Positions 21,589 to 35,097 of a DNA stretch of 64,000 nucleotides are shown here, piece by piece; position 1 is the stretch's first letter; the number at the start of each line of letters is the position of its first letter. A program made the position numbers and the translations under genes. The notes under the pieces were generated by a model. That model did not search any database. It saw nothing but the letters and a program-made list of their open reading frames with translations, and was not told the DNA's origin. The stretch is from Isoetes taiwanensis (lineage: Eukaryota; Streptophyta; Lycopodiopsida; Isoetales; Isoetaceae), in the NCBI GenBank assembly GCA_021234155.1, contig JAJEKV010000004.1, positions 28,795,698-28,859,697 on the forward strand. Direction: 5' to 3'.

Positions 21589-21699
21589 AGCAACCCCACA
21601 TTGCCTAGTTCTGGCCTCCAAATCATCCAAAACAATATTTGCAGAACAAATGTTACCATGCACTTTATGCCTATCTACATGCAAAATGGGCTGGTTTTC

Positions 21700-22972
21700 T
21701 ACTTGAGCTTTGCCCCTTTCTGTAAAAGCCTACTTTTCAGAGTTCCTTTGCCATAGGTTCATATATGAGATACCTGTAATTTCCTGAGAAACAGTAGCCA
21801 GTTAAAGTAACAATATTTCGAGGCCTATATATGCTGGATCAGCAAATTTATACAGTTGAAGCTTCAGCTGCCCTCATTATCTTCAGAAGCAATTTTCATA
21901 TCTAACATGGACTTGTCACTAAAAATGGATGTGAAGACTGATCCTGTGCAGCTAGATGATATGATGTGTTCTAAGAAGCTATCTGTGGCAGACATTAGAT
22001 CTGCAACTGTGATACTGGTGGTGTCCGACATGGTTACTGGGACTTTTAAGGGGATCAGTAGATGGTTCAGATCTGAGCCTTTTTTATTTAGAGTAAGGAG
22101 ACTGGCAATACTGCTATAACACCCCCTGTAATCAACATAGCAGATGCTAGTATGATCTTGGTGTCCATCTTTGGCTGATTTGGAACATCAAGTATAATTA
22201 GTACACTCTTCACAAAATTCAGGGCATTCCATCATTTCAGATATGCTCTCTGAGCGTTGACGAACTCTGGACATGAAGCTTCCTGACTGGGAGGCATCTG
22301 GCCGCAAGCACAGAGTCCAACTAGAAAGTTAGATTCTCTTTGCAAGTAGAAAAAATGAACAGAGTCCAACTAAAAAGTTAGATTCTTCTTTAATTTTCTA
22401 TGCAAAAAACAACGGGAACATCAATTACAAAACAATTCGTTTAATCGCCATGCATCACGCATCTCGTTAAGTAGCAGGTTTTGACACTTCTGTTGCACCA
22501 CAGAAGCGGAAAGATACAGTAAAGGCTTTTCTGCATATATAGACATTCCAAAAAAGTGGGATTTGAACCCACGCAAACCGTACTCACAAATACGAGATAC
22601 AAAAATAGACCTAAGTACATAACCTCTGTTTCAACATTGCAAGTAGCATGTCTGTGCGTAAAACTGCACCCTGTTTCAAAATCGCAAGTAGCATGTGCGC
22701 TTGAAACTGTGATTAAAACTGCCACTTAAAAACATATAACACATGACGTGTTCTTAAAGCAACTCCGAAAGCATAAGAGATGGATAGCTCTTACATCGGC
22801 TTAAACGGAAATTATAAGAGAAAATTAAGAATGTCTAAGAAATGCGATTAGGAGCCGAAGTCAGAAGGAGACGCAAAGCAGCAGGCAGCCAACCGAAACC
22901 TGAATAAAGCTCCCAGACTTGTAGACCCAATACACTTTATAAAGTAGGCACGACTAAGGACAACAACGGATG
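21700..22972. other. No gene recognised
   Basis: Non-coding. The segment near 22555 (inverse GCGTGGGTTCAAATCCCAC) looks like a tRNA T-arm or B-box, but no D-arm, anticodon arm or acceptor stem can be built around it. Confidence 0.35.
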
Positions 22973-23168
22973 CCTATAAACATCTAGTATGCTACTTAAT
23001 TTGACGAACACGCATGTTACTTTACTTCTAAAACATTTTATCCACAATCACATACAACCTTATGAGCAAAAGAGAGAAGCCTATAAACATCTAGTATTAT
23101 GCTACTTAATTTGACGAACAGGCATGTTACCACAATCACATACAAACTTATGAGCAGAAGAGACAAGA
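22973..23168 (+). repeat. Tandem duplication, ~90-107 bp units
   Basis: The unit beginning GCCTATAAACATCTAGTAT occurs at about 22973 and again at about 23080. It continues through CTACTTAATTTGACGAACA and CACAATCACATACAA. The second copy lacks about 20 bp after GGCATGTTAC. Confidence 0.8.
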
Positions 23169-24498
23169 CATTTGAAGGAGCCATGTTGTGCATCATAGAG
23201 ATTCCCAAGACGTCGTCATGATTAATTCTGTTGTCACTATCTACTGTTTTGAATGTTTAATCATCTGCACAACTCTGGCCACAAAACTGTCCTTTCAAAA
23301 CAGAACAAAGCAGTTCACAAGGCAAACAGCAAGAACAAAACATACTAACAGATTTGAGCATCAGACTGACGTGCAAATCTATAGTCTATATCAGCATAGC
23401 AATTGCTAAGCAAAGCAGCTATCGTCATTTCCTAAAAAGGAAAACCTTGTGGTATCAGAACATTGTGTCAATCAGCACTTACCTGGCCAAACAGCCAGCG
23501 TAATAAGACTGGGGCGACAAAATAGGTCATCATCTACCGTCGAACAAGGAAGAAAAACACCTACTTCAAAAATGTACAGAAAACGAAGGAAGAATAATCG
23601 AAAATTATGCCCAGATAAACAAAGCTCACCCATCGGATGCACAAAGGTTCAAGTCTTCGTCCATTATAAGCTCCTTGAACCCTAACCCTAACCCTTATAG
23701 GGCAACCCCTGGGGAGTATGGGGCAAGACGCATAGATGGCCGCGATTTAAGAATATTGTGGCATATTCTTTTGTCAACGGTTGTAGAATTTTGGGATTTG
23801 AGGGGTCCATCAAGACGTTTACACACTGTGGATTTCATTGGAGCCGGGCGGAAGGTGGGGATGCGACCTCCGCTTCCTAGAGGTAGCGAAGCAGAGGGGA
23901 GCTTCGTGGGATCTCCTCTTTGTTGGGGCAAATTTTGCTCAGAAACTGACGAATTTGAAGAGCCGGAACAAACCAAAGCGCATGCAGTTCAACTCTGGAA
24001 CCAAATTTATTCCACTTGATTATTAAAGCTTGAAACCACAGAGGAAGGCAGGGCACACAAGAAAGAAATGATGGACAGAGATTTGAAACAGAGATTTGGA
24101 TCAAATTCGGCAGTAAACAAAGACTTGGATCAAGTAGAGCTCGGATTCATGCAGAATGAAGGGGGAAAGCAGAGTGATTTGAGGAGAAGATGGAAGAGAA
24201 GATCCGATGCCAATACTGATGCCTGTGGTCTTCTCTATAACGATGAAAGAGAGTATTTTCAAAAAAGTCTCAGCCTTCCGGAACTCTCTGTTCCGACATA
24301 TAACATAGCCGAGTCGTGCCTTCCTTGAGCTGGATGATCGATTTGCATTGCGAAGTCCGGGAAAAAATGCATCTCAGGGATATGGCAAAGGAAAAGCAAA
24401 AAAAATAAGACAACCGGCAGAGGATGATTTGTCGTTTCTGAGGCCATCGGGCCTGTGGATTGATGGAGCCATCAGAATACTCTTGGGTCTTGAATATT
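23169..24498. other. No recognised gene
   Basis: Several frames of 75-115 codons lie between 23675 and 24330 on both strands, but none shows a domain. CCCTAACCCTAACCC at 23680 resembles a telomere-type unit but is only two to three copies long, so it is not called an interstitial telomere. Confidence 0.35.
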
Positions 24499-24626
24499 TA
24501 AGCAAAAGAGGTTAAAAAAACTTTGTTGTCGAATACTTGAACGCCCAGAATACTCTGTTTCCTAAGCAAAAGAGGTTAAAAAAACTTTGTTATCGAATGC
24601 TTGAACGCCCAGAATACTCTGTTTGC
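24499..24626 (+). repeat. Tandem duplication of a 64-bp unit
   Basis: TAAGCAAAAGAGGTTAAAAA through GCCCAGAATACTCTGTTT occurs at 24499-24562 and 24563-24626 with few differences. Weaker traces of the CAGAATACTCT phrase recur up to about 24725. Confidence 0.8.
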
Positions 24627-25454
24627 TCTTGAATGCTTACTAGCTCAGAATACTCTATTTTTCCCGCAAACACTGTTTCGACCAGGATGCTTTGTTCTTG
24701 AATGCTTAATCGAAACAAAATACTCTACCCAATTTTAATTGCCTTTTTTGGTTTATGTTCTTGAGGTTGGATAGTAAGCGAAGCAAGCCACATCCATGTA
24801 TATATCTGCCTTGAAGAATCTGTCCGGTTTTAAATGTTTGTGCCTAGGCTAGACTAAAATATCATGTAAAGATCATACAGCACCGCATTTCTCATTTCTG
24901 TACATTGAATTCCTGTAGACCGCATCCCTATGAGTTTCATGCAAAATCATTCGATTCTAGTGCTCTGTTTGATGAATCTCGTCTTCAACTCGCCAAATCC
25001 TCCTTCACATTCTTAGCCCGGTGTACTTTCGGAACGCCGGCCCAAGCTGAGTACCTGTGCAATTGAATTTCATCAGAGAGCTCATCTTTCCAGTAAGAAA
25101 ATTAGCCGTACATTGAACTTCTATAAACTTTGTTAGAACTGCAATATAAATTAGAGTCTTGGGATGAATCCGAGCGCATTTCTCCTGTATATCGATCATG
25201 AAGGCATCGTTTAAAGGTAAGTATGATTCTGGCCCCAATCCGTCCACGAGAGCAACCTTAATCCTTCGAGCTAGAAATCATATTTTTGTGCTTCTAATAC
25301 CTGGACGTGTGTGAAACAAGTTGTATTAAGGGCCGGATTCCATAGTATGTGTTAAGATAAGTCTGTAGAATCGGTTGCATTCATGCCACGGTTTGCTGCC
25401 AAGGTTTTAGTGAGCTTAGAATTGGCTTTTTTAAGTGGCTTCGGTCAAAAAGGG
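24627..25454. other. No gene recognised
   Basis: AT-rich, with no domain on either strand. Confidence 0.4.
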
Positions 25455-26450
25455 TGTGACATTCCAGGTATTTATACGGTATATGTATACACCCAGGATA
25501 CGTTACCAAGACATATTGGGCCTAAGGGCCCAAGTGGGGTCGACCATAATGGTTTTATTTAGATATGCTAATAAATCCATTATGGATAATTATAAAGTAT
25601 TATGGCCTAATTAACCTAATTAAGTTAAATTAGTTAATAAGCACCAATAAGGGGGCGCCACCTGGCCCAAATCGATTTTGGGGGACTTACCATTTTGGGC
25701 CTAGGAAAAGGGGTCCTACCCCATTTTCTCTCCCAAATTCGAATTTGGGACTAAGGAGGAGCAGCAGCCAGCAGCCCAAGCTTGAATTGCCAACAATCGC
25801 TTACCAGTTCCGAGAAATGGACTCTTATCGTGACCATGGCTCTAGCCAGGACACTGGTTAGTACGTAGATAGCTTGGATTCCTAGATCGTCATAGGATTA
25901 ATCCTTGTATGGATAGATGTATGGTTAATCTCTACTTTATATTCTATTCAAAGTTATGGATAGATGGATGTATAAGAATAGCTTTCCTTCTGTTCCTACT
26001 GTGTTGTATGGGTAAAAGGATGGGTAGAGACCTAAAGGCTATCTAGAAGTAGGGATGTTCCTAGATAGAACCCCTAAAACCCAGTAATTGCGGCCTGTGC
26101 ACAAGAGCCTACCTGGCTGTGGATGCTATGATGTGGTTCAGCACCAGACAACGAGTATGAGGGTGAATCGAGGGTGGGGTCTTGCCTAGTGCGGTTACAA
26201 GACTCCTACAGTGTGCTAGGCTTATAGCCGGTCCCCGTGTATGGGCCGGGTATGGGTCTGACACTCTCTGGGCTGGAGGGCGTGAGTCATAGATGGCCGT
26301 CCTGGGCTCGAACGGGTTAGGAGAGTAAGTCGGGTACGGATGCGGGGGTCACTGAGGGGGCACGTGTTCTCTATCACACCCAGGGATCTGTCATACTCAA
26401 GAAGGAGACGCCTCTCTGTCCTGCACAAGGCATCCAAAATAAAAAACGTA
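25455..26450 (+). repeat. LTR-like block (solo or degenerate LTR), plus orientation
   Basis: It begins TGTGACATTCCAGG, similar to the TGTGACG(C/T)(C/T)CC starts common among Ty3/gypsy LTRs. It has a structured GC-richer 3' part (26060-26440) with phrases such as CTATGATGTGGTTCAG, and resembles the inverse block at 32330-32831. No internal domain, primer-binding site or second LTR was found, so the right boundary is a guess. Confidence 0.35.
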
Positions 26451-29059
26451 CATGGTTTTTACCTTGGTTATAACTAGAAACCATTCTATAAAGCCAATGG
26501 GTATTTGTGGGTTGATATCATTAAAAACCATATGTGGCTAAACTAATGGGTTCTCTTGTTAGGTTTGTTAGGGTGGTATTATGGCATGGTAATCGCAGAT
26601 GGCCTTTTTGTAGAGTTTGTCAAAATGGTATTACATATTGGTAAATGAATGTGGTATCTTATAGTGTTTAAGTGTACGATTTGTCCATGTGGTATAACAT
26701 TATGGTTGTGGATGTGGTTTAATGTAGTGCTCGTTTCGGGTGATTTTATAATGTGGTTGGCTATTGTAGTAAACTAGCATGACTAAATGTCATGGTAAAG
26801 CACATGTGTGTTTGTTCTATATGAGCACGGTTTTGTTATGCATTAGCTATATGGTTCTCATTTATAAACTAGAAATGGTATGTTGTTTGAAGCATTTCAA
26901 GTTTATAAGTATAAGACTATTAAGGACTGTGGATGCATACAAGTAATGGTCTATTGTTTGAAGCATTTCAAGTATAGAAGACTAAAACTATTAAGGACCG
27001 TGTATGGTTTCTTATGTATAGTAGTACTTTTCACTGTATCTGTTTTCCTCAATAGCAACAAAATAATAGGGAGCAAGGGGATTTGAACCCCAACCATTTC
27101 CAAAACTCATAAACAATGATAAATTTATTTCCAGATATATGTAGAAAACTAATTTAGATCTAACATCTACACCAAATCTACACCAAAGCAAAAGGTAAAC
27201 ATCTGGTATAGGAGGAAAGGTGACGACATTGCAATACTCACGTACTGACCTCTTGCAGTTATATGTAATGCATAAAATGTAATGTTACCAATTGCAGCCA
27301 ATTACCAATTGCAGCCAATTTTCGCTTGAATATGCAGTCATCCATTCTGAACTATAGAAAGTGTTGAGTTCTCTTCTAAAACCCAAGTGTTCGCTTTTTT
27401 CTTCTTTCTCCAATTTACAAGGCATGAGTTGCTATGTACCATAGATGAATTGCTTTATGCATATGCCAGATATATATTCATTTGTTACAGTGACAAGAAG
27501 GGATGTGAATCCCAATCAACTCTGCGGCCAAAAAAAGAGGCCAAATCATATAAAATGTACTGGCTATCAAATAAAATAAAAACTCATGTTATTACCTTCT
27601 TTCATTTTCTCCAAAGCTTCAATGAGTTCGTCCTGGTGAGCCACTACAAAAATACATAAAAACAATTTTGAAATTATCCAAATGTTTTATAGGAAGCAGA
27701 ACGGCCACTACAAAATACATGAAACAATCCAAAGGTTTTATAGGAAGGAGAGGATTTAGTATGTATTACATAACTTGGAGCATGCAGACTCTGTCCTCCG
27801 CAGGGGCCTTTCATATCTGCAATGCCAGAACACAAGGAGATCAGTGAAAAGATATGGAAGCAAAAGGATAAATGATAAATGCTTCAAAAAAATAACAGAA
27901 CAGGGAGGTACCGGATTGTTCTTCAAGAATATGCTCCTGCAAAAAGATTATACAGTGCCGATTTGGAGGCAGATCCGAATCTTCTTCCTGTATCCAAAGC
28001 CAGATCTTCTTCCGATAGGGGAGGCGCTGGTATCAGAAGGCCGGAGTTGGATCCGCCAAAGGGCCGAAGTTGGAGCAGTGGACGCTGGAGTCGACATGGA
28101 GAATAGGGTTTCGACATGAAAAATAGAAAAATAGGGTTTCGAATAAGGAATAAAGACAATACAGGCTATCATGCATTTCAAATTTATCCCGCTCATTGTG
28201 TGGGAGGGCGGGATAATTTGAATTCAAGTTCTTAAATGTTTATTGCTTATGCTTGCTCAAAAATCGTTTTGTTTTTCAAAAAATTTTGTCACTCCATTAT
28301 ATAAATGGCTAGTGATACCTTATATTAAGTGATGCCTTTTTAAATTTTTAAAGTTTAACCATTGGATTATAAACTATTGAATTGTGAATATAAACTATTG
28401 CATGAATCACTGGTTCGACAAAACCAAGGCTTCAAGCTGCTGAGCTCTGGTGAAAACGATGCAAGCAGAAAGACTCCACGAACCATTTGTATAGAAATAT
28501 GTGACTATTAGTTCAAAAAATAAAGATCCATTTCAAGAGTGACTGCGCCAAAAATTACTCACAAAGCACAGCTACGGCCCTGCAGCAGATCTACTGGCCG
28601 GGGAGCTGAACCTCAGCAAAAACAAACCAGTATCTGCAAACAAAAAGCATTGAAGCATCCAATTTTTGTAGTATTGAATTTTCCAGAACCTATAGAGAAC
28701 AAATTCACCGCCATCGCTCCTCTTCAACAAAGCCCTCTCTGACCATGGAATCCTGTTACCGACGTCGCACTACAACAAAAATAGGTTCGACCAAAAAGGA
28801 AGCCCACGTGACACGCATGGACTTTCCAAAAATAAACCTTTCAAACTACCCAGAATATTAAAGACCCTTTTCAACCTTTAAAAAACGGATGAAAAACGTG
28901 TAGTGGGAACCTTATGGCATCTAGCCAAATTTTTAGCTGCACTTCAATTCTACATGCTTTGAGTTTTGAATACACTTATACCTAAATGTTAGGTGCTTAT
29001 AGTACTAGAAGGAAGCAAATTAATGTACTGTCAAATCCAAAGGCATTTATGGACTTTTC
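26451..29059. other. Long non-coding stretch
   Basis: No domain is visible on either strand. Small items: a partly repeated phrase TTGTTTGAAGCATTTCAAGT near 26882 and 26952; a T-arm-like inverse sequence (GGGGTTCAAATCCCC) near 27075 without a complete tRNA; and a direct duplication of ACCAATTGCAGCCAATT near 27290. Frames of about 80-115 codons at 27775-28230 overlap on both strands and are not called. Confidence 0.4.
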
Positions 29060-29083
29060 AAAAAAAAAAAAAAAAAAAAAAAA
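29060..29083 (+). repeat. Poly(A) tract, 24 bp
   Basis: A pure A run, possibly the 3' tail of a decayed retroposon, though nothing recognisable lies upstream. Confidence 0.85.
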
Positions 29084-29996
29084 TTTCAAGGCAAATGCAA
29101 CCTATATGAGAAATAGTTGACGTGTGCCAATGACTTGCAAATTGTTTTGATGACATGGCAAAAGTGGCATGATGATTTGGTAGTGTTCTTCTTGCAATTT
29201 CTACAAGATAAGTTGGGAGAAATAAAAAATTACAAAAGTTGACATGGAATATGATGACATGGCACTCCAAGTAGGTTCACTCCAAACAAGAATGAAGTAC
29301 AATCTTGGTCTTTCATGGGGTAGTGTGGCAATGTTTGGGTGACATGGCAAGATAAGATGCTGTGAACATGATGCCTAAGCATTTTTACAAGAAATATGAC
29401 AACTTTTAACGTTTCATAAAGGACCCCATGGAATATCAAAGATTATGCTAAAAGAAGCTATTACCATAAGCATGGCATCTCAACATCACACAACTCAAAT
29501 CACAAAAACTTCATGATGTGGCCAAGATATTTCTTGCTAGTGTTCAAGAACATCCTATGCCAATAAATCTATTATTGTAGATTCAATATCTGATGTTGTA
29601 TGGATTTCAATAAGTAGCAAAATAAGAGCCTTCCTTATTTGGTGATATCCCTATGGGAGATGGTTGTTGAGCTTAGCTCTCATGGTCATGATGTTAAATC
29701 TAGAGTTTCTTCCTAGGATGTGAGATCAAGAGTTCAAATTCTCACATTGTATTGAGCTCATGTTGGAGGTATGAGTCCCCTTGTTTGCTTGCGTGTCTAT
29801 TTGGAGATGAGATTTGCTTGGTTTCATTTAGAGGAAGGGATGGTGTTTTTGGGGTTGTGCCATTCGAGATTATTTAAGCTCTATGATAGATGTGTTTTTT
29901 CACATGGTGGGGGTATGAGTCCCTCCTTGTGTCTGATACTTAGGTACTTTCTTCTTTACTTGATAGCATGGTGTCCAACATTATTGGTTGTGGCAT

Positions 29997-30031
29997 ATAG
30001 CTAAGGGGCATGCCCTAAGGCTAGATGGTCA
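29997..30031 (+). repeat. 35-bp repeat, copy 1 (other copy 30575-30609)
   Basis: ATAGC(T/C)AAGGGGCATGCC followed by C(T/C)AAGGCTA(G/A)ATGGTCA. The two copies match at 32 of 35 positions and flank the AG microsatellite. Each contains a short GGGGCATGCCC palindrome. Confidence 0.75.
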
Positions 30032-30166
30032 AGGATTCCTACCCTTTGTCATGTATTTCACATTTGATGTGGGGTTTACGCCGGGAGGTCATGTCCTAGT
30101 CAGATTCGAAACAGATCTAAGGCGATCATCACGATAGGAGAGTGTTGATACCGTAAGAAGGACCCT

Positions 30167-30363
<197 letters not shown>

Positions 30364-30574
30364 CTTCTATCGGACCCAAGTTTACCATTGTCTTCAAAAT
30401 CTGTATCCTTTTCTTTTTGAGGCTAATGAGGCATAACATTCCATAAAAAAAATTTCCACTGTTCTCTTATTTTCCATAAGGAATGACTCTTCTTTCTTTC
30501 TTGCTTGGTCAGAGACGTTGGATTTGGAAGAATGAGAGTTAGTCCCAGGAGGATTAATTTTAATACCAAGCTAT

Positions 30575-30609
30575 ATAGCCAAGGGGCATGCCCCAAGGCT
30601 AAATGGTCA
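30575..30609 (+). repeat. 35-bp repeat, copy 2
   Basis: The second copy of the repeat at 29997-30031, in the same orientation, with three differences. Confidence 0.75.
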
Positions 30610-31725
30610 CTTGGTGGTTTTGTTTAGCTTTGTTTTGGCCTTCCTTTACTCCAGAATTATATTTGTTTTGATCAAGGTGGGGGAGACGGTTTCCTTGCTT
30701 CTTCATTTGAACTACTCATTTTGGCATATCAATATTTTTTTAAAATGTTAAATGATGTGGTCTCAACTTAAGTAAATACCCATAACTTGTTAACCTTGCT
30801 AGGCATATTAGGCGTCGGTAGGTCTAAAATGTTTTCTTCAAGCCTCGTTAGGCCTTTTCAGACCTTTTCAGAATCGATCAGACATCCAAGAGTCGTATTC
30901 TTGATACAATCATAGATTAGAAAATACCTTCAACCTATGAATTGGAGGAAAATGTTTTCAGAGTGATTGAAAATTTCTCAATAATCTTAGCATTTGTTGA
31001 AGATTTGGCCTCTTAAATAGAATTGAATCGAACTGTATTGACTTTTATCATCCACGAAGACCAAATGGCCTGTGGAACCCAAACAAAGGACAATAGGCTT
31101 ATTGCTGTCCAAGATTAAAAACCCTTGTCTGGAAGGGTTTTCGAGGGAAAAACCTTAGCAGTAACAGGCTTGCTGACCAACTATACATTCGTAGAGGTGT
31201 GATGATCGTATCCCCAACAAGAATCCAAATGAAGCTATCTATATTTGGCATGCTCCTATATTGATATCAACATTAGAAAGCATCTAAAGATAATTCTAAA
31301 TATGAAATTGGATGGATTGTATCTTGGAACCAAACTTGGTAAAGTGTATGAATGCACTAACCTTTAGCTTATTATCTGCAGGTGTAAATGGATCAACAAG
31401 GAAGGAATCCAAGCTAGGGAACATATGCATCAAAAGAAAAGGTACTCGGATATTATATTTGATATTTTCTAATGCATCAAGTATATGCATTAGGTTACAC
31501 ATAATTACATTAAAAAAAGTAGTTGATTCTAATGTCTAAGTAATAAATGATCTTATATTAGTAAGTAGCAACTATAGTTTCAGAACCCTGATAGAAGATA
31601 TTGGTTTTCTAAAGATGCAAAACAATTTACAAGAGACCAAACAATGACAAATTACAAAAGATACCTTTTGTGCTTTTTTCATGATATTTGAATAAGGTCA
31701 AAGTGCTTCAAAAACACAAAAAATA
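30610..31725. other. No gene recognised
   Basis: AT-rich, with no domain. Short frames near 31.3-31.54 kb on both strands overlap each other and are not called. Confidence 0.4.
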
Positions 31726-32315
31726 CAAAAGACCATATCTATAGTGGTTTGGTGGTTAATTATGATAATTGTTTTTGGAGGCATTATGAGTAATGAGTAA
31801 TCACTATAGATAGCCAAGTCCTCTTAGACGAATGTCTATGAGTAATTACCATGATAATTAACTTGGTATTGAAATTATGATATAAGCCACAACCATTTTA
31901 TAACACACACCATGATAATAAAAAACTAGCATGAATAACCACCATCGCATTTAAGTTGGTATAAAAAAGCACGCCATAAAATACTTCAATTTTATGACAG
32001 TAGAAAACCAATATAAACAACCATTGCCACATTAAAGTTGTGTTGAAAAACCATGTTACACAACTGTATCAATTTAATAAACCATGTGACATTAAAAAAC
32101 CAATATGAATGACCACTGTTGGTGCTAGAAACTATGTAATAAAACAATATTGGTTTTAATAAACCATGCTATAATAAAAAAGCAACATGAATAACCACGC
32201 TCTAGTTATGAAAACCACTATGTTATGTGGTTTTCATTAGGAATGAAAATTTTGACATAAAAAACCACATCTATAGTGGTTCTCTAGTGATTTATTATAG
32301 TGGTTAAATTTTTGG
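31726..32315. repeat. AT-rich repeat block bounded by CATCTATAGTGGT-type motifs
   Basis: CCATATCTATAGTGGTTTGG near 31730 and CCACATCTATAGTGGTTCTC near 32270 bound a block filled with many variants of AACCA(C/T)..TATAA..AACC. It looks like a decayed MITE or a low-complexity repeat. No target duplication is evident. Confidence 0.45.
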
Positions 32316-32329
32316 GTGTCTTGTGCTGC

Positions 32330-32831
32330 CTCATCGGAACGGGGAGATGTAACCCGGAGTAGTCCCGAAGGGTGATTCCTTGGGATTGCATCTCCGGAGG
32401 GCTACAAGCACGTCATAGCATGATTCAGCCCTAGTGTGCACAGGAGGTGCGGATGGAGTGGACAACCCTAGCCATTGTCTTATGCCAGCCAACGCCATGT
32501 TATACTTCCGTTCGTTGATATATTGAGACCCTGGCCGTCAGTTGATCCCTTGGAGTCTTTGCCATGATGAAGAGGATGGGCCACCCTTCGTGGTGGTATA
32601 TTATTTTGCATTATGATTGTATGCTAACATGTATGTATGCTTCCGCTGTATAGGATTTCCCATAGAGGACGTGAGACGAATGACACCTCCCTGATCCTCG
32701 CCCGGATACTTGGCCATCCCAAGTAGTCCGAGTATGATGGAGGGCCTTGCCATGGTGATTTAGTCGCCATGGGAGGGGAAGTCCCGTATCTATACGATGG
32801 AAGCATCGTATGGATTCTGGGAGCGTCACAA
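32330..32831 (-). repeat. LTR-like block, minus orientation
   Basis: On the minus strand it starts TGTGACGCTCCCAGAATCC at 32830, a typical gypsy-type LTR start. It includes GCTATGACGTGCTTGTAGCC, comparable with CTATGATGTGGTTCAG in the plus-strand block at 25.5-26.4 kb. No internal retroelement sequence adjoins it. Confidence 0.35.
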
Positions 32832-32839
32832 AGGGCAGA

Positions 32840-35090
32840 ATAAGGCGATGAATCGTGAGTTGTTAATGCTGATTCAAGCCGAAAGGGATTTCTAATTTGC
32901 TAAGAGTACAGGACATAGCATGGCTATGATGCCGATTCATAGTCTCTGGCTTTTGGATAAAGGATCATTCAATAGAAGCGGTAACAGCAGTTCTAAAGCC
33001 CAATCTCCTCCGGAGCTTCTGTGATAACCTAAAGATTCAGTGCTCAAGTCTCAGTTATAAGAGCGGAAGGAAAACCATACCTGTAGACCTCTTTGTAGCT
33101 GACAAAATGTTCTTGTTGAAGAGCCTTGTGGACGTCCAAACATAAGTCCATATCAACTATGATCTTCTGAAAATGCTTTTTGTCCTCATTGTACACCCCA
33201 TGTGGTCCACATAATTTCATTGCATACGTTATGAGTTTATCTTTACCTATGTTGTTCCTATCACATAGCAGCATTTCCTGCACTTTTGCACACAAAGGTT
33301 TTCTTTCACAAATTCGTCTCTGATTCATTCAAACCGTTTGTTTTATTTGTGCCAAAATCTTGGATTTTGCCTATATTGTTAACCTGTGCATGCAATATAG
33401 GCTCAAGTTGTCAATGCTTTACTCCGTATGCACTGGATAGGTTGGATTTGTCACTATGTTCTACTCCCTCTGCATAGGTTGAAGTTGTCACTAGTTATCT
33501 TCGTTAGTGACATTACTGCATGCTCTCATATTCCATCCTGTGGTCCATCTTGAGATCTTGAGGGTATTTCTATTTGTAGACGTGTACTATTGTAGTCCCT
33601 AATGTTTTATGATTGTTCAACTTGAGTTAGGATGAGAGCAACCCAAAAATGTCTATGGTATCAAATTGAGTTGATACTGTAGACATTTTTTGCTAGGCAA
33701 ACAAAATTGAACTCCATCCCTTCCAACATGTACTGTATAGAGTTTAGATTTACGTTATTGTATGACATGACCTTATTTTTTGCCACATGGAAAACATCAG
33801 GAACAAAACTAGTAGCATGTAGAAAGAACAACTCGCCATCCCTTAATGTATTTGTTCTCAAACAAATTAGAAAAACGTGTGCCAAACCTGCTTGAGGGAC
33901 GTCCAAGGTCTTGAAAATTTGTAGCAGGTTCAATATGTTGCATCCAGCCACACAGTGTTGTTTGCTCCACTAGCTCCACCATACATAGCAATGCCTTCTA
34001 GAAGTGATTTCTGATGATAAACCCATTGTTTTTGGATGAACCTTATGTTATTGTAAATGTCGTTCAAAACCTGGCATTACTCCTTCCATAGTAGCGAAAA
34101 TGCTACATAGCAGAACTACTCCAGTGGCATTCTTCAATTGCAAACTTGATGGTCAGGGTGCATTCAATTTTGGTCAAGATAAGTACTGAAGCTCAGATTT
34201 TCTATGGCAGGCCTGCCAGTACCTTTGCCAAATGCAGTAGTCTTGAACCTTGCACCATATCGTACTCCATTGAAAAAATCTTATTCATGTTCAACAACCA
34301 TGCCTTCTTCTAGGCATATGGATTAGGTCATTCGTTACCGTCGTTTCTATTCTAGTGGTATAAAGGATTAAATGCCTTATCTACCATAGCATATGCCAAG
34401 TTTTCCCCTTTTATAGGGAAACAAATTAATACAATGGTCAACTACACAGCATTCTCCTTTTTTTAATGTCCATCAACATGTGTTTATAACAAGTTTATAA
34501 GCTATAGATATGCTCCTTGCTTGTTCCATATTGTGAGCCCTACTAGGTATTTATGATTGTTGCCTTACACATGCTTCTCTAACCATGCAAACCTTATTTC
34601 AATATGATTAACGCAAGTTGAAGTTGAAGAATAGGAACATTGTTGCCATCTCCAAGATCCCAAAGGGTCCAACGCCAACGGGCAACCCCTTGATGTGTTA
34701 GCATCTTGTTATAAGACACCTTTTGGGCTCCATGTCACCGCCATGTCATATATAGGACACCTCCTAAAGAAATTAGTTTTCCATTACTTTAAAATACAAG
34801 ACATCTATCATACAACTATCTATCTATCCATCAATCATACAACTGACTCGTACAACTATTATTGGCAAGATGCCTTTTATTAAATTCCATAGCAACACAT
34901 TTGATTGTTAGGATATTTTGTGTTTCGATTGGGGAGAGGGAGGGGGATAGCATATTTCCCGTGGGGGGGAGAGTCCCATTGCGGTAAATGTCGGACGTGG
35001 GCATGTTATAGCCAGCCTTAAATGGCAAAAAATCCACTAAGTCCACAAAAACGCTGTGTAATTTTTTTACACAGATTTTGGGCAGCCTGA
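32840..35090. other. Non-coding or unrecognised minus-strand fragments
   Basis: Two minus-strand frames look protein-like, but I do not recognise them. One, at 33044-33292, includes KDKLITYAMKLCGPHGVYNE. The other, at 33661-33951, includes NILNLLQIFKTLDVPQAGLA and SFVPDVFHVAKNKVMSY. Neither has a neighbouring exon I can join with confidence. The part from about 34.87 kb may be 5' UTR of the LINE that starts near 35.1 kb. Confidence 0.3.
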
Positions 35091-35097
35091 TTCCAAA

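Noticed and set aside
22480-22640. tRNA-like sequence (inverse GTGGGTTCAAATCCCAC near 22555)
   Set aside because: Only a T-arm-like hairpin is present; no acceptor stem, D-arm or anticodon arm can be built on either side.
23449-23470. Primer-binding site (TGGTATCAGAAC, near the initiator-Met complement)
   Set aside because: One mismatch and no LTR ending just upstream.
23675-23695. Interstitial telomere (CCCTAACCCTAACCC)
   Set aside because: Two to three units only, and plant telomeres are usually CCCTAAA; chance is likely.
27055-27120. tRNA-like sequence (inverse GGGGTTCAAATCCCC near 27075)
   Set aside because: As above, only a T-arm-like element without the rest of a tRNA.
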